From contig CAMPDV010001740.1 in NCBI GenBank assembly GCA_946699065.1, positions 28,154-92,153 of the forward strand: a stretch of DNA of 64,000 bases, written 5' to 3'. Positions within the stretch are counted from its first letter, which is position 1. Every line of letters starts with the position of its first letter. A program made the position numbers and the translations under genes. The notes under the pieces were generated by a model. That model saw only the letters and a program-made list of their open reading frames with translations. It made no database searches and was not told where the DNA came from. This document shows, piece after piece, positions 40,501 to 55,420 of the stretch. This stretch comes from Loxodes magnus (Eukaryota; Ciliophora; Karyorelictea; Loxodida; Loxodidae).

Positions 40501-42660
40501 TAGAAAAGTGAGGAAGTAAAGTAAGAAAAGAAGAAAGAATTTCAGATTTAGAATAACACAAACTTAGAGATAAAAAGAAGTTATAAGAAATTAGAAAAGT
40601 GAGGAAGTAAAGTAAGAAAAGAAGAAAGAATTTCAGATTTAGAATAACACAAACTTAGAGATAAAAAGAAGTTATAAGAAATTAGAAAAGTGAGGAAGTA
40701 AAGTAAGAAAAGAAGAAAGAATTTCAGATTTAGAATTACTAAAACTAGATAAAGAGAAGTTATAAGAATTTAGAAAAGTGAGGAAGTAAAGTAAGAAAAG
40801 AAGAAAAAATTTCAGATTTAGAATTACTAAAACTGGATAAAAAAAAGTTATAAGTATTTAGAAAAGTGAGGAAGTAAAGTAAGAAAAGAAGAAAGAATTT
40901 CAGATTTAGAATTACTAAAACTGGATAAAATGATGTTATAAATCTTTAGAAAAGTGAGGAAGTAAAGTAAGAAAAGAAGAAAGAATTTCAGATTTAGAAT
41001 TACTAAAACTAGATAAAAAGAAGTTATAAGTATTTAGAAAAGTGAGGAAGTAAAGTAAGAAAAGAAGAAAGAATTTCAGATTTAGAATTACTAAAACTGG
41101 ATAAAATGATGTTATAAATCTTTAGAAAAGTGAGGAAGTAAAGTAAGAAAAGAAGAAAGAATTTCAGATTTAGAATTACTAAAACTGGATAAAAAGAAGT
41201 TATAAGAATTTAGAAAAGTGAGGAAGTAAAGTAAGAAAAGAAGAAAGAATTTCAGATTTAGAATTACTAAAACTAGATAAAGAGAAGTTATAAGAAATTA
41301 GAAAAGTGAGGAAGTAAAGTAAGAAAAGAAGAAAAAATTACAGATTCTAGAGTTAGTAAAACTTAGAGATAAAAAGAAGTTATAAGAAATTAGAAAAGTG
41401 AGGAAGTAAAGTAAGAAAAGAAGAAAGAATTTCAGATTTAGAATTACTAAAACTAGATAAAAAGAAGTTATACGAAATTAGAAAAGTGAGGAAGTAAAGT
41501 AAGAAAAGAAGAAAGAATTTCAGATTTAGAATTACTAAAACTAGATAAAGAGAAGTTATAAGAATTTAGAAAAGTGAGGAAGTAAAGTAAGAAAAGAAGA
41601 AAGAATTTCAGATTTAGAATTACTAAAACTAGATAAAAAAAAGTTATAAGAATTTAGAAAAGTGAGGAAGTAAAGTAAGAAAAGAAGAAAGAATTTCAGA
41701 TTTAGAATTACTAAAACTAGATAAAAAAAAGTTATAAGAATTTAGAAAAGTGAGGAAGTAAAGTAAGAAAAGAAGAAAGAATTTCAGATTTAGAATTACT
41801 AAAACTGGATAAAATGATGTTATAAATCTTTAGAAAAGTGAGGAAGTAAAGTAAGAAAAGAAGAAAGAATTTCAGATTTAGAATTACTAAAACTGGATAA
41901 AAAGAAGTTATAAGAATTTAGAAAAGTGAGGAAGTAAAGTAAGAAAAGAAGAAAGAATTTCAGATTTAGAATTACTAAAACTAGATAAAGAGAAGTTATA
42001 AGAAATTAGAAAAGTGAGGAAGTAAAGTAAGAAAAGAAGAAAAAATTACAGATTCTAGAGTTAGTAAAACTTAGAGATAAAAAGAAGTTATAAGAAATTA
42101 GAAAAGTGAGGAAGTAAAGTAAGAAAAGAAGAAAGAATTTCAGATTTAGAATTACTAAAACTAGATAAAAAAAAGTTATAAGAATTTAGAAAAGTGAGGA
42201 AGTAAAGTAAGAAAAGAAGAAAAAATTACAGATTCTAGAGTTAGTAAAACTTAGAGATAAAAAGAAGTTATAAGAAATTAGAAAAGTGAGGAAGTAAAGT
42301 AAGAAAAGAAAAAAGAATTTCAGATTTAGAATAACACAAACTTAGAGATAAAAAGAAGTTATAAGAAATTAGAAAAGTGAGGAAGTAAAGTAAGAAAAGA
42401 AGAAAGAATTTCAGATTTAGAATTACTAAAACTAGATAAAAAAAAGTTATAAGAATTTAGAAAAGTGAGGAAGTAAAGTAAGAAAAGAAGAAAGAATTTC
42501 AGATTTAGAATAACACAAACTTAGAGATAAAAAGAAGTTATAAGAAATTAGAAAAGTGAGGAAGTAAAGTAAGAAAAGAAGAAAGAATTTCAGATTTAGA
42601 ATAACACAAACTTAGAGATAAAAAGAAGTTATAAGAAATTAGAAAAGTGAGGAAGTAAAG
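34560..42660. repeat. 4.4-4.5-kb higher-order duplication in the satellite
   Basis: Unit subtypes at about 34,560-36,180 recur in the same order at about 39,101-40,721, offset 4,541 bp; rare marks are GAATTTAAG at 35,201 and 39,742 and the 91-bp unit with a run of eight A at 35,831 and 40,372. Further right, about 36,780-38,300 matches about 41,140-42,660 at an offset of 4,357 bp (TTACAG at 36,981/41,338 and 37,689/42,046). The two offsets differ by 184 bp, about two units, so one copy has gained or lost units since duplication. Confidence 0.75.
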
Positions 42661-44758
42661 TAAGAAAAGAAGAAAGAATTTCAGATTTAGAATTACTAAA
42701 ACTAGATAAAAAAAAGTTATAAGAATTTAGAAAAGTGAGGAAGTAAAGTAAGAAAAGAAGAAAGAATTTCAGATTTAGAATTACTAAAACTAGATAAAAA
42801 GAAGTTATACGAAATTAGAAAAGTGAGGAAGTAAAGTAAGAAAAGAAGAAAGAATTTCAGATTATGAATTACTAAAACTGGATAAAATGATGTTATAAAT
42901 CTTTAGAAAAGTGAGGAAGTAAAGTAAGAAAAGAAGAAAGAATTTCAGATTTAGAATTACTAAAACTGGATAAAAAGAAGTTATAAGAATTTAGAAAAGT
43001 GAGGAAGTAAAGTAAGAAAAGAAGAAAGAATTTCAGATTTAGAATTACTAAAACTAGATAAAGAGAAGTTATAAGAAATTAGAAAAGTGAGGAAGTAAAG
43101 TAAGAAAAGAAGAAAAAATTACAGATTCTAGAGTTAGTAAAACTTAGAGATAAAAAGAAGTTATAAGAAATTAGAAAAGTGAGGAAGTAAAGTAAGAAAA
43201 GAAGAAAGAATTTCAGATTTAGAATTACTAAAACTAGATAAAAAGAAGTTATAAGTATTTAGAAAAGTGAGGAAGTAAAGTAAGAAAAGAAGAAAAAATT
43301 ACAGATTCTAGAGTTAGTAAAACTTAGAGATAAAAAGAAGTTATAAGAAATTAGAAAAGTGATGAAGTAAAGTAAGAAAAGAAGAAAGAATTTCAGATTT
43401 AGAATTACTAAAACTGGATAAAATGATGTTATAAATCTTTAGAAAAGTGAGGAAGTAAAGTAAGAAAAGAAGAAAGAATTTCAGATTTAGAATAACACAA
43501 ACTTAGAGATAAAAAGAAGTTATAAGAAATTAGAAAAGTGAGGAAGTAAAGTAAGAAAAGAAGAAAGAATTTCAGATTTAGAATTACTAAAACTAGATAA
43601 AAAAAAGTTATAAGAATTTAGAAAAGTGAGGAAGTAAAGTAAGAAAAGAAGAAAGAATTTCAGATTTAGAATTACTAAAACTAGATAAAAAGAAGTTATA
43701 AGTATTAAGAAAAGTGAGGAAGTAAAGTAAGAAAAGAAGAAAGAATTTCAGATTTAGAATTACTAAAACTAGATAAAAAAAAGTTATAAGAATTTAGAAA
43801 AGTGAGGAAGTAAAGTAAGAAAAGAAGAAAGAATTTCAGATTTAGAATTACTAAAACTAGATAAAAAAAAGTTATAAGAATTTAGAAAAGTGAGGAAGTA
43901 AAGTAAGAAAAGAAGAAAGAATTTCAGATTTAGAATTACTAAAACTAGATAAAAAAAAGTTATAAGTATTTAGAAAAGTGAGGAAGTAAAGTAAGAAAAG
44001 AAGAAAGAATTTCAGATTTAGAATTACTAAAACTGGATAAAATGATGTTATAAATCTTTAGAAAAGTGAGGAAGTAAAGTAAGAAAAGAAGAAAGAATTT
44101 CAGATTTAGAATAACACAAACTTAGAGATAAAAAGAAGTTATAAGAAATTAGAAAAGTGAGGAAGTAAAGTAAGAAAAGAAGAAAGAATTTCAGATTTAG
44201 AATTACTAAAACTGGATAAAATGATGTTATAAATCTTTAGAAAAGTGAGGAAGTAAAGTAAGAAAAGAAGAAAGAATTTCAGATTTAGAATTACTAAAAC
44301 TGGATAAAAAGAAGTTATAAGAATTTAGAAAAGTGAGGAAGTAAAGTAAGAAAAGAAGAAAGAATTTCAGATTTAGAATTACTAAAACTAGATAAAGAGA
44401 AGTTATAAGAAATTAGAAAAGTGAGGAAGTAAAGTAAGAAAAGAAGAAAAAATTACAGATTCTAGAGTTAGTAAAACTTAGAGATAAAAAGAAGTTATAA
44501 GAAATTAGAAAAGTGAGGAAGTAAAGTAAGAAAAGAAGAAAGAATTTCAGATTTAGAATTACTAAAACTAGATAAAAAGAAGTTATAAGAATTTAGAAAA
44601 GTGAGGAAGTAAAGTAAGAAAAGAAGAAAGAATTTCAGATTTAGAATTACTAAAACTAGATAAAGAGAAGTTATAAGAATTTAGAAAAGTGAGGAAGTAA
44701 AGTAAGAAAAGAAGAAAGAATTTCAGATTTAGAATTACTAAAACTAGATTAAAAGAAG

Positions 44759-47700
44759 TTATATGAATTTAGAAAAGTGAGGAAGTAAAGTAAGAAAAGA
44801 AGAAAGAATTTCAGATTTAGAATTACTAAAACTAGATAAAAAGAAGTTATAAGAAATTAGAAAAGTGAGGAAGTAAAGTAAGAAAAGAAGAAAGAATTTC
44901 AGATTTAGAATTACTAAAACTGGATAAAAAGAAGTTATAAACATTAAGAAAAGTGAGGAAGTAAAGTAAGAAAAGAAGAAAGAATTTCAAATTTAGAATT
45001 ACTAAAACTAGATAAAAAAAAGTTATAAGAATTTAGAAAAGTGAGGAAGTAAAGTAAGAAAAGAAGAAAGAATTTCAGATTTAGAATTACTAAAACTAGA
45101 TTAAAAGAAGTTATATGAATTTAGAAAAGTGAGGAAGTAAAGTAAGAAAAGAAGAAAGAATTTCAGATTTAGAATTACTAAAACTAGATAAAAAGAAGTT
45201 ATAAGAAATTAGAAAAGTGAGGAAGTAAAGTAAGAAAAGAAGAAAGAATTTCAGATTTAGAATTACTAAAACTAGATAAAAAGAAGTTATAAGAATTTAG
45301 AAAAGTGAGGAAGTAAAGTAAGAAAAGAAGAAAGAATTTCAGATTTAGAATTACTAAAACTGGATAAAATGATGTTATAAATCTTTAGAAAAGTGAGGAA
45401 GTAAAGTAAGAAAAGAAGAAAGAATTTCAGATTTAGAATTACTAAAACTAGATAAAAAAAAGTTATAAGAATTTAGAAAAGTGAGGAAGTAAAGTAAGAA
45501 AAGAAGAAAGAATTTCAGATTTAGAATTACTAAAACTAGATAAAAAAAAGTTATAAGAATTTAGAAAAGTGAGGAAGTAAAGTAAGAAAAGAAGAAAGAA
45601 TTTCAGATTTAGAATTACTAAAACTGGATAAAATGATGTTATAAATCTTTAGAAAAGTGAGGAAGTAAAGTAAGAAAAGAAGAAAGAATTTCAGATTTAG
45701 AATAACACAAACTTAGAGATAAAAAGAAGTTATAAGAAATTAGAAAAGTGAGGAAGTAAAGTAAGAAAAGAAGAAAGAATTTCAGATTTAGAATTACTAA
45801 AACTAGATAAAAAAAAGTTATAAGAATTTAGAAAAGTGAGGAAGTAAAGTAAGAAAAGAAGAAAGAATTTCAGATTTAGAATTACTAAAACTAGATAAAA
45901 AGAAGTTATAAGAAATTAGAAAAGTGAGGAAGTAAAGTAAGAAAAGAAGAAAGAATTTCAGATTTAGAATTACTAAAACTGGATAAAATGATGTTATAAA
46001 TCTTTAGAAAAGTGAGGAAGTAAAGTAAGAAAAGAAGAAAGAATTTCAGATTTAGAATAACACAAACTTAGAGATAAAAAGAAGTTATAAGAATTTAGAA
46101 AAGTGAGGAAGTAAAGTAAGAAAAGAAGAAAGAATTTCAGATTTAGAATTACTAAAACTGGATAAAATGATGTTATAAATCTTTAGAAAAGTGAGGAAGT
46201 AAAGTAAGAAAAGAAGAAAGAATTTCAGATTTAGAATAACACAAACTTAGAGATAAAAAGAAGTTATAAGAAATTAGAAAAGTGAGGAAGTAAAGTAAGA
46301 AAAGAAGAAAGAATTTCAGATTTAGAATTACTAAAACTAGATAAAGAGAAGTTATAAGAAATTAGAAAAGTGAGGAAGTAAAGTAAGAAAAGAAGAAAGA
46401 ATTTCAGATTTAGAATAACACAAACTTAGAGATAAAAAGAAGTTATAAGAAATTAGAAAAGTGAGGAAGTAAAGTAAGAAAAGAAGAAAGAATTTCAGAT
46501 TTAGAATTACTAAAACTAGATAAAAAGAAGTTATAAGAAATTAGAAAAGTGAGGAAGTAAAGTAAGAAAAGAAGAAAGAATTTCAGATTTAGAATTACTA
46601 AAACTGGATAAAAAGAAGTTATAAACATTAAGAAAAGTGAGGAAGTAAAGTAAGAAAAGAAGAAAGAATTTCAAATTTAGAATTACTAAAACTAGATAAA
46701 AAAAAGTTATAAGAATTTAGAAAAGTGAGGAAGTAAAGTAAGAAAAGAAGAAAGAATTTCAGATTTAGAATTACTAAAACTAGATTAAAAGAAGTTATAT
46801 GAATTTAGAAAAGTGAGGAAGTAAAGTAAGAAAAGAAGAAAGAATTTCAGATTTAGAATTACTAAAACTAGATAAAAAGAAGTTATAAGAAATTAGAAAA
46901 GTGAGGAAGTAAAGTAAGAAAAGAAGAAAGAATTTCAGATTTAGAATTACTAAAACTAGATAAAAAGAAGTTATAAGAATTTAGAAAAGTGAGGAAGTAA
47001 AGTAAGAAAAGAAGAAAGAATTTCAGATTTAGAATTACTAAAACTGGATAAAATGATGTTATAAATCTTTAGAAAAGTGAGGAAGTAAAGTAAGAAAAGA
47101 AGAAAGAATTTCAGATTTAGAATTACTAAAACTAGATAAAAAAAAGTTATAAATCTTTAGAAAAGTGAGGAAGTAAAGTAAGAAAAGAAGAAAGAATTTC
47201 AGATTTAGAATTACTAAAACTGGATAAAAAAAAGTTATAAACATTTAGAAAAGTGAGGAAGTAAAGTAAGAAAAGAAGAAAGAATTTCAGATTTAGAATT
47301 ACTAAAACTAGATAAAGAGAAGTTATAAGAATTTAGAAAAGTGAGGAAGTAAAGTAAGAAAAGAAGAAAGAATTTCAGATTTAGAATTACTAAAACTAGA
47401 TAAAAAGAAGTTATACGAAATTAGAAAAGTGAGGAAGTAAAGTAAGAAAAGAAGAAAGAATTTCAGATTTAGAATTACTAAAACTAGATAAAGAGAAGTT
47501 ATAAGAATTTAGAAAAGTGAGGAAGTAAAGTAAGAAAAGAAGAAAGAATTTCAGATTTAGAATTACTAAAACTAGATAAAAAGAAGTTATAAGAATTTAG
47601 AAAAGTGAGGAAGTAAAGTAAGAAAAGAAGAAAGAATTTCAGATTTAGAATTACTAAAACTGGATAAAATGATGTTATAAATCTTTAGAAAAGTGAGGAA

Positions 47701-50250
47701 GTAAAGTAAGAAAAGAAGAAAGAATTTCAGATTTAGAATAACACAAACTTAGAGATAAAAAGAAGTTATAAGAAATTAGAAAAGTGAGGAAGTAAAGTAA
47801 GAAAAGAAGAAAGAATTTCAGATTTAGAATTACTAAAACTAGATAAAGAGAAGTTATAAGAAATTAGAAAAGTGAGGAAGTAAAGTAAGAAAAGAAGAAA
47901 GAATTTCAGATTTAGAATTACTAAAACTAGATAAAGAGAAGTTATAAGAAATTAGAAAAGTGAGGAAGTAAAGTAAGAAAAGAAGAAAGAATTACAGATT
48001 CTAGAGTTAGTAAAACTTAGAGATAAAAAGAAGTTATAAGAAATTAGAAAAGTGAGGAAGTAAAGTAAGAAAAGAAGAAAGAATTTCAGATTTAGAATTA
48101 CTAAAACTGGATAAAAAGAAGTTATACGAAATTAGAAAAGTGAGGAAGTAAAGTAAGAAAAGAAGAAAGAATTTCAGATTTAGAATTACTAAAACTAGAT
48201 AAAGAGAAGTTATAAGAATTTAGAAAAGTGAGGAAGTAAAGTAAGAAAAGAAGAAAGAATTTCAGATTTAGAATTACTAAAACTAGATTAAAAGAAGTTA
48301 TAAGAATTTAGAAAAGTGAGGAAGTAAAGTAAGAAAAGAAGAAAGAATTTCAGATTTAGAATTACTAAAACTAGATAAAAAGAAGTTATAAGAAATTAGA
48401 AAAGTGAGGAAGTAAAGTAAGAAAAGAAGAAAGAATTTCAGATTTAGAATAACACAAACTTAGAGATAAAAAGAAGTTATAAACATTAAGAAAAGTGAGG
48501 AAGTAAAGTAAGAAACGAAGAAAGAATTTCAAATTTAGAATTACTAAAACTAGATAAAAAAAAGTTATAAGAATTTAGAAAAGTGAGGAAGTAAAGTAAG
48601 AAAAGAAGAAAGAATTTCAGATTTAGAATTACTAAAACTGGATAAAATGATGTTATAAATCTTTAGAAAAGTGAGGAAGTAAAGTAAGAAAAGAAGAAAG
48701 AATTTCAGATTTAGAATTACTAAAACTGGATAAAATGATGTTATAAATCTTTAGAAAAGTGAGGAAGTAAAGTAAGAAAAGAAGAAAGAATTTCAGATTT
48801 AGAATTACTAAAACTAGATAAAGAGAAGTTATAAGAAATTAGAAAAGTGAGGAAGTAAAGTAAGAAAAGAAGAAAAATTACAGATTCTAGCGTTAGTAAA
48901 ACTTAGAGATAAAAAGAAGTTATAAGAAATTAGAAAAGTGAGGAAGTAAAGTAAGAAAAGAAGAAAGAATTTCAGATTTAGAATTACTAAAACTAGATAA
49001 AAAGAAGTTATACGAAATTAGAAAAGTGAGGAAGTAAAGTAAGAAAAGAAGAAAGAATTTCAGATTTAGAATTACTAAAACTAGATAAAAAAAAGTTATA
49101 AGAATTTAGAAAAGTGAGGAAGTAAAGTAAGAAAAGAAGAAAGAATTTCAGATTTAGAATTACTAAAACTGGATAAAATGATGTTATAAATCTTTAGAAA
49201 AGTGAGGAAGTAAAGTAAGAAAAGAAGAAAGAATTTCAGATTTAGAATAACACAAACTTAGAGATAAAAAGAAGTTATAAGAAATTAGAAAAGTGAGGAA
49301 GTAAAGTAAGAAAAGAAGAAAGAATTTCAGATTTAGAATTACTAAAACTAGATAAAAAGAAGTTATAAGAATTTAGAAAAGTGAGGAAGTAAAGTAAGAA
49401 AAGAAGAAAGAATTTCAGATTTAGAATTACTAAAACTAGATAAAGAGAAGTTATAAGAAATTAGAAAAGTGAGGAAGTAAAGTAAGAAAAGAAGAAAGAA
49501 TTACAGATTCTAGAGTTAGTAAAACTTAGAGATAAAAAGAAGTTATAAGAAATTAGAAAAGTGAGGAAGTAAAGTAAGAAAAGAAGAAAGAATTTCAGAT
49601 TTAGAATTACTAAAACTAGATAAAAAGAAGTTATAAGAAATTAGAAAAGTGAGGAAGTAAAGTAAGAAAAGAAGAAAGAATTTCAGATTTAGAATTACTA
49701 AAACTGGATAAAAAGAAGTTATAAACATTAAGAAAAGTGAGGAAGTAAAGTAAGAAAAGAAGAAAGAATTTCAAATTTAGAATTACTAAAACTAGATAAA
49801 AAAAAGTTATAAGAATTTAGAAAAGTGAGGAAGTAAAGTAAGAAAAGAAGAAAGAATTTCAGATTTAGAATTACTAAAACTAGATTAAAAGAAGTTATAT
49901 GAATTTAGAAAAGTGAGGAAGTAAAGTAAGAAAAGAAGAAAGAATTTCAGATTTAGAATTACTAAAACTAGATAAAAAGAAGTTATAAGAAATTAGAAAA
50001 GTGAGGAAGTAAAGTAAGAAAAGAAGAAAGAATTTCAGATTTAGAATTACTAAAACTAGATAAAAAGAAGTTATAAGAATTTAGAAAAGTGAGGAAGTAA
50101 AGTAAGAAAAGAAGAAAGAATTTCAGATTTAGAATTACTAAAACTGGATAAAATGATGTTATAAATCTTTAGAAAAGTGAGGAAGTAAAGTAAGAAAAGA
50201 AGAAAGAATTTCAGATTTAGAATTACTAAAACTAGATAAAAAAAAGTTAT
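44759..50250. repeat. 0.7-kb satellite cassette in three copies
   Basis: A run of about eight units marked by TATAAACATTAAG, then a unit with TTTCAAATTTAG, then one with CTAGATTAAAAGAAG followed by TTATATG, occurs at about 44,760-45,480, 46,443-47,150 and 49,543-50,250. ACATTAAG lies at 44,941, 46,625 and 49,725, giving offsets of 1,684 and 3,100 bp. Similar ACATTAAG units at 48,483 and 52,204 sit in a slightly different context. Confidence 0.75.
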
Positions 50251-53200
50251 AAGAATTTAGAAAAGTGAGGAAGTAAAGTAAGAAAAGAAGAAAGAATTTC
50301 AGATTTAGAATTACTAAAACTAGATAAAAAGAAGTTATAAGTATTTAGAAAAGTGAGGAAGTAAAGTAAGAAAAGAAGAAAGAATTTCAGATTTAGAATT
50401 ACTAAAACTGGATAAAATGATGTTATAAATCTTTAGAAAAGTGAGGAAGTAAAGTAAGAAAAGAAGAAAGAATTTCAGATTTAGAATAACACAAACTTAG
50501 AGATAAAAAGAAGTTATAAGAAATTAGAAAAGTGAGGAAGTAAAGTAAGAAAAGAAGAAAGAATTTCAGATTTAGAATTACTAAAACTAGATAAAAAAAA
50601 GTTATAAGAATTTAGAAAAGTGAGGAAGTAAAGTAAGAAAAGAAGAAAGAATTTCAGATTTAGAATTACTAAAACTAGATAAAAAGAAGTTATAAGAAAT
50701 TAGAAAAGTGAGGAAGTAAAGTAAGAAAAGAAGAAAGAATTTCAGATTTAGAATTACTAAAACTGGATAAAATGATGTTATAAATCTTTAGAAAAGTGAG
50801 GAAGTAAAGTAAGAAAAGAAGAAAGAATTTCAGATTTAGAATAACACAAACTTAGAGATAAAAAGAAGTTATAAGAAATTAGAAAAGTGAGGAAGTAAAG
50901 TAAGAAAAGAAGAAAGAATTTCAGATTTAGAATTACTAAAACTAGATAAAAAAAAGTTATAAGTATTTAGAAAAGTGAGGAAGTAAATAAGAAAAGAAAA
51001 AAGAATTTCAGATTTAGAATTACTAAAACTAGATAAAAAGAAGTTATAAGAATTTAGAAAAGTGAGGAAGTAAAGTAAGAAAAGAAGAAAGAATTTCAGA
51101 TTTAGAATTACTAAAACTGGATAAAATGATGTTATAAATCTTTAGAAAAGTGAGGAAGTAAAGTAAGAAAAGAAGAAAGAATTTCAGATTTAGAATAACA
51201 CAAACTTAGAGATAAAAAGAAGTTATAAGAAATTAGAAAAGTGAGGAAGTAAAGTAAGAAAAGAAGAAAGAATTTCAGATTTAGAATTACTAAAACTAGA
51301 TAAAGAGAAGTTATAAGAAATTAGAAAAGTGAGGAAGTAAAGTAAGAAAAGAAGAAAGAATTTCAGATTTAGAATTACTAAAACTAGATAAAAAGAAGTT
51401 ATACGAAATTAGAAAAGTGAGGAAGTAAAGTAAGAAAAGAAGAAAGAATTTCAGATTTAGAATTACTAAAACTAGATAAAGAGAAGTTATAAGAATTTAG
51501 AAAAGTGAGGAAGTAAAGTAAGAAAAGAAGAAAGAATTTCAGATTTAGAATTACTAAAACTAGATAAAAAGAAGTTATAAGAATTTAGAAAAGTGAGGAA
51601 GTAAAGTAAGAAAAGAAGAAAGAATTTCAGATTTAGAATTACTAAAACTAGATAAAGAGAAGTTATAAGAAATTAGAAAAGTGAGGAAGTAAAGTAAGAA
51701 AAGAAGAAAGAATTACAGATTCTAGAGTTAGTAAAACTTAGAGATAAAAAGAAGTTATAAGAAATTAGAAAAGTGAGGAAGTAAAGTAAGAAAAGAAGAA
51801 AGAATTTCAGATTTAGAATTACTAAAACTGGATAAAAAGAAGTTATACGAAATTAGAAAAGTGAGGAAGTAAAGTAAGAAAAGAAGAAAGAATTTCAGAT
51901 TTAGAATTACTAAAACTAGATAAAGAGAAGTTATAAGAATTTAGAAAAGTGAGGAAGTAAAGTAAGAAAAGAAGAAAGAATTTCAGATTTAGAATTACTA
52001 AAACTAGATTAAAAGAAGTTATATGAATTTAGAAAAGTGAGGAAGTAAAGTAAGAAAAGAAGAAAGAATTTCAGATTTAGAATTACTAAAACTAGATAAA
52101 AAGAAGTTATAAGAAATTAGAAAAGTGAGGAAGTAAAGTAAGAAAAGAAGAAAGAATTTCAGATTTAGAATAACACAAACTTAGAGATAAAAAGAAGTTA
52201 TAAACATTAAGAAAAGTGAGGAAGTAAAGTAAGAAAAGAAGAAAGAATTTCAAATTTAGAATTACTAAAACTAGATAAAAAAAAGTTATAAGAATTTAGA
52301 AAAGTGAGGAAGTAAAGTAAGAAAAGAAGAAAGAATTTCAGATTTAGAATTACTAAAACTGGATAAAATGATGTTATAAATCTTTAGAAAAGTGAGGAAG
52401 TAAAGTAAGAAAAGAAGAAAGAATTTCAGATTTAGAATTACTAAAACTGGATAAAAAGAAGTTATAAGAATTTAGAAAAGTGAGGAAGTAAAGTAAGAAA
52501 AGAAGAAAGAATTTCAGATTTAGAATTACTAAAACTAGATAAAGAGAAGTTATAAGAAATTAGAAAAGTGAGGAAGTAAAGTAAGAAAAGAAGAAAAAAT
52601 TACAGATTCTAGAGTTAGTAAAACTTAGAGATAAAAAGAAGTTATAAGAAATTAGAAAAGTGAGGAAGTAAAGTAAGAAAAGAAGAAAGAATTTCAGATT
52701 TAGAATTACTAAAACTAGATAAAAAGAAGTTATACGAAATTAGAAAAGTGAGGAAGTAAAGTAAGAAAAGAAGAAAGAATTTCAGATTTAGAATTACTAA
52801 AACTAGATAAAGAGAAGTTATAAGAATTTAGAAAAGTGAGGAAGTAAAGTAAGAAAAGAAGAAAGAATTTCAGATTTAGAATTACTAAAACTGGATAAAA
52901 TGATGTTATAAATCTTTAGAAAAGTGAGGAAGTAAAGTAAGAAAAGAAGAAAGAATTTCAGATTTAGAATAACACAAACTTAGAGATAAAAAGAAGTTAT
53001 AAGAAATTAGAAAAGTGAGGAAGTAAAGTAAGAAAAGAAGAAAGAATTTCAGATTTAGAATTACTAAAACTAGATAAAAAAAAGTTATAAGAATTTAGAA
53101 AAGTGAGGAAGTAAAGTAAGAAAAGAAGAAAGAATTTCAAATTTAGAATTACTAAAACTAGATAAAAAAAAGTTATAAGAATTTAGAAAAGTGAGGAAGT

Positions 53201-55420
53201 AAAGTAAGAAAAGAAGAAAGAATTTCAGATTTAGAATTACTAAAACTGGATAAAATGATGTTATAAATCTTTAGAAAAGTGAGGAAGTAAAGTAAGAAAA
53301 GAAGAAAGAATTTCAGATTTAGAATTACTAAAACTGGATAAAAAGAAGTTATAAGTATTTAGAAAAGTGAGGAAGTAAAGTAAGAAAAGAAGAAAGAATT
53401 TCAGATTTAGAATTACTAAAACTGGATAAAATGATGTTATAAATCTTTAGAAAAGTGAGGAAGTAAAGTAAGAAAAGAAGAAAGAATTTCAGATTTAGAA
53501 TTACTAAAACTGGATAAAAAGAAGTTATAAGAATTGAGAAAAGTGAGGAAGTAAAGTAAGAAAAGAAGAAAGAATTTCAGATTTAGAATTACTAAAACTA
53601 GATAAAGAGAAGTTATAAGAAATTAGAAAAGTGAGGAAGTAAAGTAAGAAAAGAAGAAAAAATTTCAGATTTAGAATTACTAAAACTGGATAAAATGATG
53701 TTATAAATCTTTAGAAAAGTGAGGAAGTGAAGTAAGAAAAGAAGAAAGAATTTCAGATTTAGAATTACTAAAACTAGATAAAAAGAAGTTATACGAAATT
53801 AGAAAAGTGAGGAAGTAAAGTAAGAAAAGAAGAAAGAATTTCAGATTTAGAATTACTAAAACTAGATAAAGAGAAGTTATAAGAATTTAGAAAAGTGAGG
53901 AAGTAAAGTAAGAAAAGAAGAAAGAATTTCAGATTTAGAATTACTAAAACTGGATAAAATGATGTTATAAATCTTTAGAAAAGTGAGGAAGTAAAGTAAG
54001 AAAAGAAGAAAGAATTTCAGATTTAGAATAACACAAACTTAGAGATAAAAAGAAGTTATAAGAAATTAGAAAAGTGAGGAAGTAAAGTAAGAAAAGAAGA
54101 AAGAATTTCAGATTTAGAATTACTAAAACTAGATAAAAAGAAGTTATAAGAATTTAGAAAAGTGAGGAAGTAAAGTAAGAAAAGAAGAAAGAATTTCAAA
54201 TTTAGAATTACTAAAACTAGATAAAAAGAAGTTATAAGTATTTAGAAAAGTGAGGAAGTAAAGTAAGAAAAGAAGAAAGAATTTCAGATTTAGAATAACA
54301 CAAACTTAGAGATAAAAAAAAGTTATAAATCTTTAGAAAAGTGAGGAAGTAAAGTAAGAAAAGAAGAAAGAATTTCAGATTTAGAATTACTAAAACTGGA
54401 TAAAAAGAAGTTATAAGAATTTAGAAAAGTGAGGAAGTAAAGTAAGAAAAGAAGAAAGAATTTCAGATTTAGAATTACTAAAACTAGATAAAGAGAAGTT
54501 ATAAGAAATTAGAAAAGTGAGGAAGTAAAGTAAGAAAAGAAGAAAAAATTACAGATTCTAGAGTTAGTAAAACTTAGAGATTAAAAGAAGTTATAAGAAA
54601 TTAGAAAAGTGAGGAAGTAAAGTAAGAAAAGAAGAAAGAATTTCAGATTTAGAATTACTAAAACTAGATAAAAAGAAGTTATACGAAATTAGAAAAGTGA
54701 GGAAGTAAAGTAAGAAAAGAAGAAAGAATTTCAGATTTAGAATTACTAAAACTAGATAAAGAGAAGTTATAAGAATTTAGAAAAGTGAGGAAGTAAAGTA
54801 AGAAACGAAGAAAGAATTTCAGATTTAGAATTACTAAAACTGGATAAAAAGAAGTTATAAGAATTTAGAAAAGTGAGGAAGTAAAGTAAGAAAAGAAGAA
54901 AGAATTTCAGATTTAGAATTACTAAAACTGGATAAAAAGAAGTTATAAATCTTTAGAAAAGTGAGGAAGTAAAGTAAGAAAAGAAGAAAGAATTTCAGAT
55001 TTAGAATTACTAAAACTGGATAAAAAGAAGTTATAAGTATTTAGAAAAGTGAGGAAGTAAAGTAAGAAAAGAAGAAAGAATTTCAGATTTAGAATTACTA
55101 AAACTGGATAAAAAGAAGTTATAAAAAATTAGAAAAGTGAGGAAGTAAAGTAAGAAAAGAAGAAAGAATTTCAGATTTAGAATTACTAAAACTAGATAAA
55201 AAAAAGTTATAAGAATTTAGAAAAGTGAGGAAGTAAAGTAAGAAAAGAAGAAAGAATTTCAGATTTAGAATTACTAAAACTAGATAAAAAGAAGTTATAC
55301 GAAATTAGAAAAGTGAGGAAGTAAAGTAAGAAAAGAAGAAAGAATTTCAGATTTAGAATTACTAAAACTAGATAAAGAGAAGTTATAAGAATTTAGAAAA
55401 GTGAGGAAGTAAAGTAAGAA